9,533 bases of DNA. Origin: Candidatus Sulfotelmatobacter sp. GTDB lineage: Bacteria; Acidobacteriota; Terriglobia; Terriglobales; SbA1. The stretch spans positions 1-9,533 of the forward strand of contig JASLEQ010000739.1 in the NCBI GenBank assembly GCA_030151135.1, given 5' to 3'. The position numbers were made by a program, and so were the translations under genes. The notes below the pieces were generated by a model. It worked only from the letters and a program-made list of their open reading frames with translations, ran no database searches and had not been told where the DNA came from. Of this stretch, positions 6,834-9,533 are shown piece after piece. Position 1 is the stretch's first letter; each line of letters opens with the position of its first letter.

Positions 6834-7034
6834 ATGCCTAATAAAATCAACGAAGTTCCTCCGAGGAGTCCTGAAACCGAAACGCCGACCGTAGTGGATG
6901 AGCACGGGGAGCGGCATCCTTCGGCGGAAGAGAAGCTGCAACGTTCGGCCGACCGGGCAGCCCACAAGGCAGCGAAGACCGAACAGAATTACGACCAGGA
7001 TCACAACCAATTCACAAATATCGGACCACACTGA
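6834..7034 (+). CDS. Small charged protein, 66 residues, hypothetical
   Basis: I do not recognise the family. Support for a real gene is contextual: ATG 6834 is preceded by GGAG eight bases upstream, and a strong intrinsic terminator starts 43 bases after the stop. The composition is strongly hydrophilic and looks designed rather than random: a Pro/Glu/Thr-rich N-terminus (EVPPRSPETETPTVVDEHGE) and then a charged helix, AEEKLQRSADRAAHKAAKTE, with a polar tail. There is no Cys, no signal peptide and no membrane segment. It is probably cytoplasmic, partly disordered, and may bind a nucleic acid or protein. It stands alone, divergent from the TPR gene. Confidence 0.65.
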   Translation: MPNKINEVPPRSPETETPTVVDEHGERHPSAEEKLQRSADRAAHKAAKTEQNYDQDHNQFTNIGPH

Positions 7035-7077
7035 TTACGAAAGTGCGGAAGTCGTTGATTTGAATCAAGGTTCGAAG

Positions 7078-7124
7078 TTCGCCCCGCGCGCTACAAGAAG
7101 AGAAGCGCGGGGCGAAACGTTTTT
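7078..7124 (+). terminator. Intrinsic terminator after the 66-residue gene
   Basis: A perfect 12-bp stem, TTCGCCCCGCGC (7078-7089) with GCGCGGGGCGAA (7105-7116), encloses a 15-base loop and is followed three bases later by TTTTT (7120-7124). The very GC-rich stem plus T-run is the classic rho-independent form on the plus strand. On the minus strand no T-run follows. Confidence 0.85.
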
Positions 7125-7317
7125 GCTTCAAAGTTCACCATGAAACAGTCCACAGTGCGATGCGAAAGACGGTGGTGGATCCGAACGAAAAACATCTTTT
7201 CGCCTTGGGTTTGCATCTACCAATTAAGGTTGTCCGAAGGGCTGGGATGTCTCAACGGCCAACCACCCACAGGTGATTCCAATGCTTTCCCTTATTGCGA
7301 AGAGATCAGGTGAACGT

Positions 7318-7515
7318 ATGCCCACGCCCATGCTTCAGCACATACCGCTGACCTCCGCATATCTCTGCCAGGATTGCAATTCGATAGGGAATTGTGCCCG
7401 GCAGTGCCCGGCCTGCGCCTCAGAAGTATTGTTGAGCCTGGCGGGTGTACTCAATCGCGAGGTTCAAGACGTTGCGACGCCTGAGTTCGGATATGGGGCG
7501 GCGCTGGTCGCGTAG
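7318..7515 (+). CDS. Zinc-ribbon microprotein, 65 residues
   Basis: A short protein with four cysteines spaced as CxxC-x9-CxxC (C17, C20, C30, C33) in YLCQDCNSIGNCARQCPAC, a likely structural zinc ribbon; C26 is an extra cysteine. A short helix follows, SEVLLSLAGVLNRE, then a polar tail. Such ribbons often mediate protein or nucleic-acid binding; no specific role can be given. ATG 7318 is chosen because AGGTGA lies at 7308-7313, four bases upstream. ATG 7282 in the same frame also has AGGTGA (7271-7276) at five bases and would add 12 residues; GTG 7273 has no SD. There is no signal peptide. It sits alone between a terminator and uvrA on the same strand. Confidence 0.7.
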   Translation: MPTPMLQHIPLTSAYLCQDCNSIGNCARQCPACASEVLLSLAGVLNREVQDVATPEFGYGAALVA

Positions 7516-7704
7516 CAAAGCAGTTCCTGCAGAAATTCATGGTTGACGAGAATATGCACATGCTCTAAGTGCGCGTGCCGCGCCTGTGCTTAGGGTATGG
7601 ATGTCGCGCTAGCCCCTTATAATGGAGATTGGACGATTGCGCCCTGAGCCTTCCAAAGAGGACTGTGCGAAGTCGGTCGAATCTCATTTGGGTCTTGCGC
7701 TTTC
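7516..7704. other. Upstream region of uvrA
   Basis: 189 bases without a convincing gene. It contains a perfect TATAAT (7618-7623) and a small stem GCGCG-TGC-CGCGC at about 7571-7583 with no T-run. I saw no clear LexA-type operator, but the LexA site of this group may differ from well-known ones. Confidence 0.35.
7618..7623 (+). promoter_or_regulatory. Candidate -10 box for uvrA
   Basis: TATAAT matches the sigma-70 -10 consensus exactly and lies 81 bases before ATG 7705. No recognisable -35 is present at 16-18 bases upstream, nor a TGn extension, so the call is tentative. An activator-dependent promoter would be one explanation. Confidence 0.35.
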
Positions 7705-9533
7705 ATGCTCCCTCCCTCTGCAAATGACATTACAGAAAATCCGTTGACTGCAGGTGCATCCTGCGGGCCGGCAGCTCTTGCTGGTGCGCCCTCGTCCAAT
7801 CCTGCGAGTGAAGCCATCGTTATCCGCGGTGCGCGGACTCATAATCTCAAAAACATCTCCTGCGAAATTCCGCATGGCAAGCTGACTGTCGTCAGCGGCG
7901 TTTCGGGTTCCGGGAAGAGTTCGCTGGCGTTCGACACCATCTATGCCGAGGGCCAGCGGCGCTATGTTGAGTCGCTCTCCGCCTACGCGCGGCAATTTCT
8001 GGAGCGGATTGAAAAGCCGGATGTGGATGAGATCGACGGGCTCGCGCCTGCGATCGCCATCAAGCAGAAAAACACCACGCGCAATCCCCGGTCAACGGTA
8101 GCCACCGCCACGGAAATCTACGACTACATGCGTTTGCTGTATGCGCGTTGCGGCACGGTGCATTGCATTTATTGTGACGGACTGGTCCGCCGTGACTCCA
8201 TGGACGAGGTTGCGGAACGCGTGTTGGCGTTGGGGGAGGGAACTCGTCTGCATGCCCTGTTCCCGGTCAAGCACCAGGTGGAAGAGAAGGTTGCGGCCAA
8301 GCCGGCGAAGCGAGGCAAGGGTGGCGCGAAGGCCGCAGCCGTGCCGGAGCCCCCTCTGAGTGACGCCCTCAAAGCCCGTCTTACTGATTTGCGCAGTGCG
8401 GGATTCAATCGCCTTTACCAACGTGGCCAGATCTTTGAATTCTCCACGCCCGAGTCGCTGCTGGATCTGGACTTCACGCTGCCGGTGTTCGTGCTGGTGG
8501 ATCGCATTGTGGTCGATGCTGAAAACCGGGCGCGCATTGTGGATGCCGCGGAGATCGCCTATCGCGAAGCCGGCGAAGTCATCTTCGAAGTCGTACCTCG
8601 CGAAGAAGTGGCCGAACGCCCGCATTATCGCTTCTCGTCCGCCTTCGAGTGCATCAATTGCCATCGCCCCGGCCGTGAACCGGAACCGCGCCTCTTCAGC
8701 TTCAACAACCCATTTGGCGCTTGCCCGCGCTGCCAGGGATTCGGCAACACGGTCGATTTTGACATGAACCTGGTGATTCCCGACAAGAGCCTGACGCTCA
8801 ACGAGGGCGCCATCGATCCGTGGAACCGGCCCAAGTACCGGAGTTGGTTTACCGACCTGAAAAAGCAGGCGGCTTCGCTGGGAGTGCCGCTGGACGTGCC
8901 TTGGCGGGAAATGCCGGAAGCCGCTCGCGAAATTGTCCTGCGGGGAAAGAACAACTTCGAAGGCGTGTACGGATTCTTCGCGCAGATGGAGAAGAAGAAG
9001 TACAAGCTGCATGTACGGGTGATGCTGTCGAAGTATCGCGGCTATGCGGAGTGTCCGGAATGCCGCGGGCAGCGACTGCGCGCCGAAGCTCGCGCGGTCT
9101 GCATCACGACGCAAAAGTACGGGGGCCTGAACATCTGCGAGGCGGCCGCTCTCACGATCGCGCGCGCCAAGGAATTTTTCGATTCTCTCGAGTTGTCGCC
9201 CATGCAGGAAGAGATCGCGGGGCCGATACTCGATGAAGTGCGCCAGCGGCTGAAATTCCTGGATGCAGTAGGGCTGGAGTACCTGACTCTCGACCGTCTG
9301 GCGTCAACACTTTCCGGCGGCGAAGCGCAACGGATTCAACTCGCTACATCCCTCGGTTCTCGCCTCGTGGGGGCGTTGTACGTGCTCGATGAGCCTTCGA
9401 TTGGCCTGCACACGCGCGATACCGCGCGGCTGATCCACATCCTTGAGGAGCTGCGCGATCTGGGCAACACCATCCTGGTCGTCGAGCACGATCCTGATGT
9501 GCTGCGATCGGCCGATCATCTGCTTGATCTCGG
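7705..9533 (+). CDS. uvrA: UvrABC excinuclease subunit A, 3' end outside window
   Basis: UvrA is the ATP-dependent damage-recognition dimer of nucleotide excision repair and loads UvrB. The first 609 residues are present, of an expected 950 or more. Visible in order: an Ala/Pro-rich N-terminal extension of about 37 residues; [12 protein letters not shown]; Walker [10 protein letters not shown] (65-73); the UvrB-binding region with a CxxC; a zinc module C316, C319, C340, C343; the conserved CPEC near residue 450; ABC signature LSGGEAQR (536-543); Walker B with D562/E563 and the switch His H569. These complete the first ATPase site's signature set; the second Walker A, signature and the C-terminal zinc finger region lie partly beyond the edge. 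A Lys/Ala-rich insert occurs at about 196-215. ATG 7705 is the only ATG before the conserved core in frame after the TGA at 7645; its SD is poor. Confidence 0.97.
   Translation, partial: MLPPSANDITENPLTAGASCGPAALAGAPSSNPASEAIVIRGARTHNLKNISCEIPHGKLTVVSGVSGSGKSSLAFDTIYAEGQRRYVESLSAYARQFLERIEKPDVDEIDGLAPAIAIKQKNTTRNPRSTVATATEIYDYMRLLYARCGTVHCIYCDGLVRRDSMDEVAERVLALGEGTRLHALFPVKHQVEEKVAAKPAKRGKGGAKAAAVPEPPLSDALKARLTDLRSAGFNRLYQRGQIFEFSTPESLLDLDFTLPVFVLVDRIVVDAENRARIVDAAEIAYREAGEVIFEVVPREEVAERPHYRFSSAFECINCHRPGREPEPRLFSFNNPFGACPRCQGFGNTVDFDMNLVIPDKSLTLNEGAIDPWNRPKYRSWFTDLKKQAASLGVPLDVPWREMPEAAREIVLRGKNNFEGVYGFFAQMEKKKYKLHVRVMLSKYRGYAECPECRGQRLRAEARAVCITTQKYGGLNICEAAALTIARAKEFFDSLELSPMQEEIAGPILDEVRQRLKFLDAVGLEYLTLDRLASTLSGGEAQRIQLATSLGSRLVGALYVLDEPSIGLHTRDTARLIHILEELRDLGNTILVVEHDPDVLRSADHLLDL

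Noticed and set aside
7140..7313. 57-codon frame ending four bases before ATG 7318
   Set aside because: The spacing is suggestive, but there is no SD and the product (Trp/Arg-rich) resembles noncoding translation.
8092..9114. Minus-strand 340-residue open frame
   Set aside because: It is wholly antisense to uvrA, where every conserved motif is intact; no independent coding evidence.

Overview
The window looks like chromosomal DNA of a soil-type Acidobacterium, probably class Terriglobia. The reasons are moderately high GC, two small secreted proteins that I remember as an acidobacterial hypothetical pair, a secreted Ala-rich TPR protein, a Cys4 zinc-ribbon microprotein, and UvrA carrying an N-terminal extension and a Lys/Ala-rich insert. 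This assignment is an inference from protein style; no rRNA or other marker is present.

Layout. Positions 139-654 (minus) hold an HNH endonuclease-like protein with an extra N-terminal Cys4 motif. Positions 862-3767 (plus) hold a tightly packed three-gene operon: a PIG-L/LmbE zinc deacetylase, a GT4 glycosyltransferase and a CelD/FemAB-like GNAT acyltransferase. Both junctions are 8-base overlaps (ATGCATGA and ATGCTTGA), which suggests translational coupling. The operon meets a minus-strand pair of small exported proteins (4434-3898 and 5018-4560) convergently. A secreted TPR protein (6593-5265) follows on the same strand with its own start region. Divergent from it is a 66-residue charged protein (6834-7034) ending at a strong intrinsic terminator (7078-7124). 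Next come a 65-residue zinc-ribbon protein (7318-7515) and the first 609 residues of UvrA (7705 to the window edge).

How the genes work together. The three-gene operon has a clear joint logic: a sugar is transferred by the GT4 enzyme, an N-acetyl group is removed by the PIG-L enzyme, and the freed amine (or another position) could be acylated by the GNAT. The product is unknown, most likely a glycolipid, a surface polysaccharide or a small glycoside. This is the best candidate for an undescribed system here. The two small exported proteins probably act together outside the cytoplasm. UvrA is ordinary nucleotide-excision repair. I see no mobile element, CRISPR array, tRNA or rRNA.

Several starts are non-ATG (GTG, TTG, possibly CTG), so the start choices are explained for each gene.
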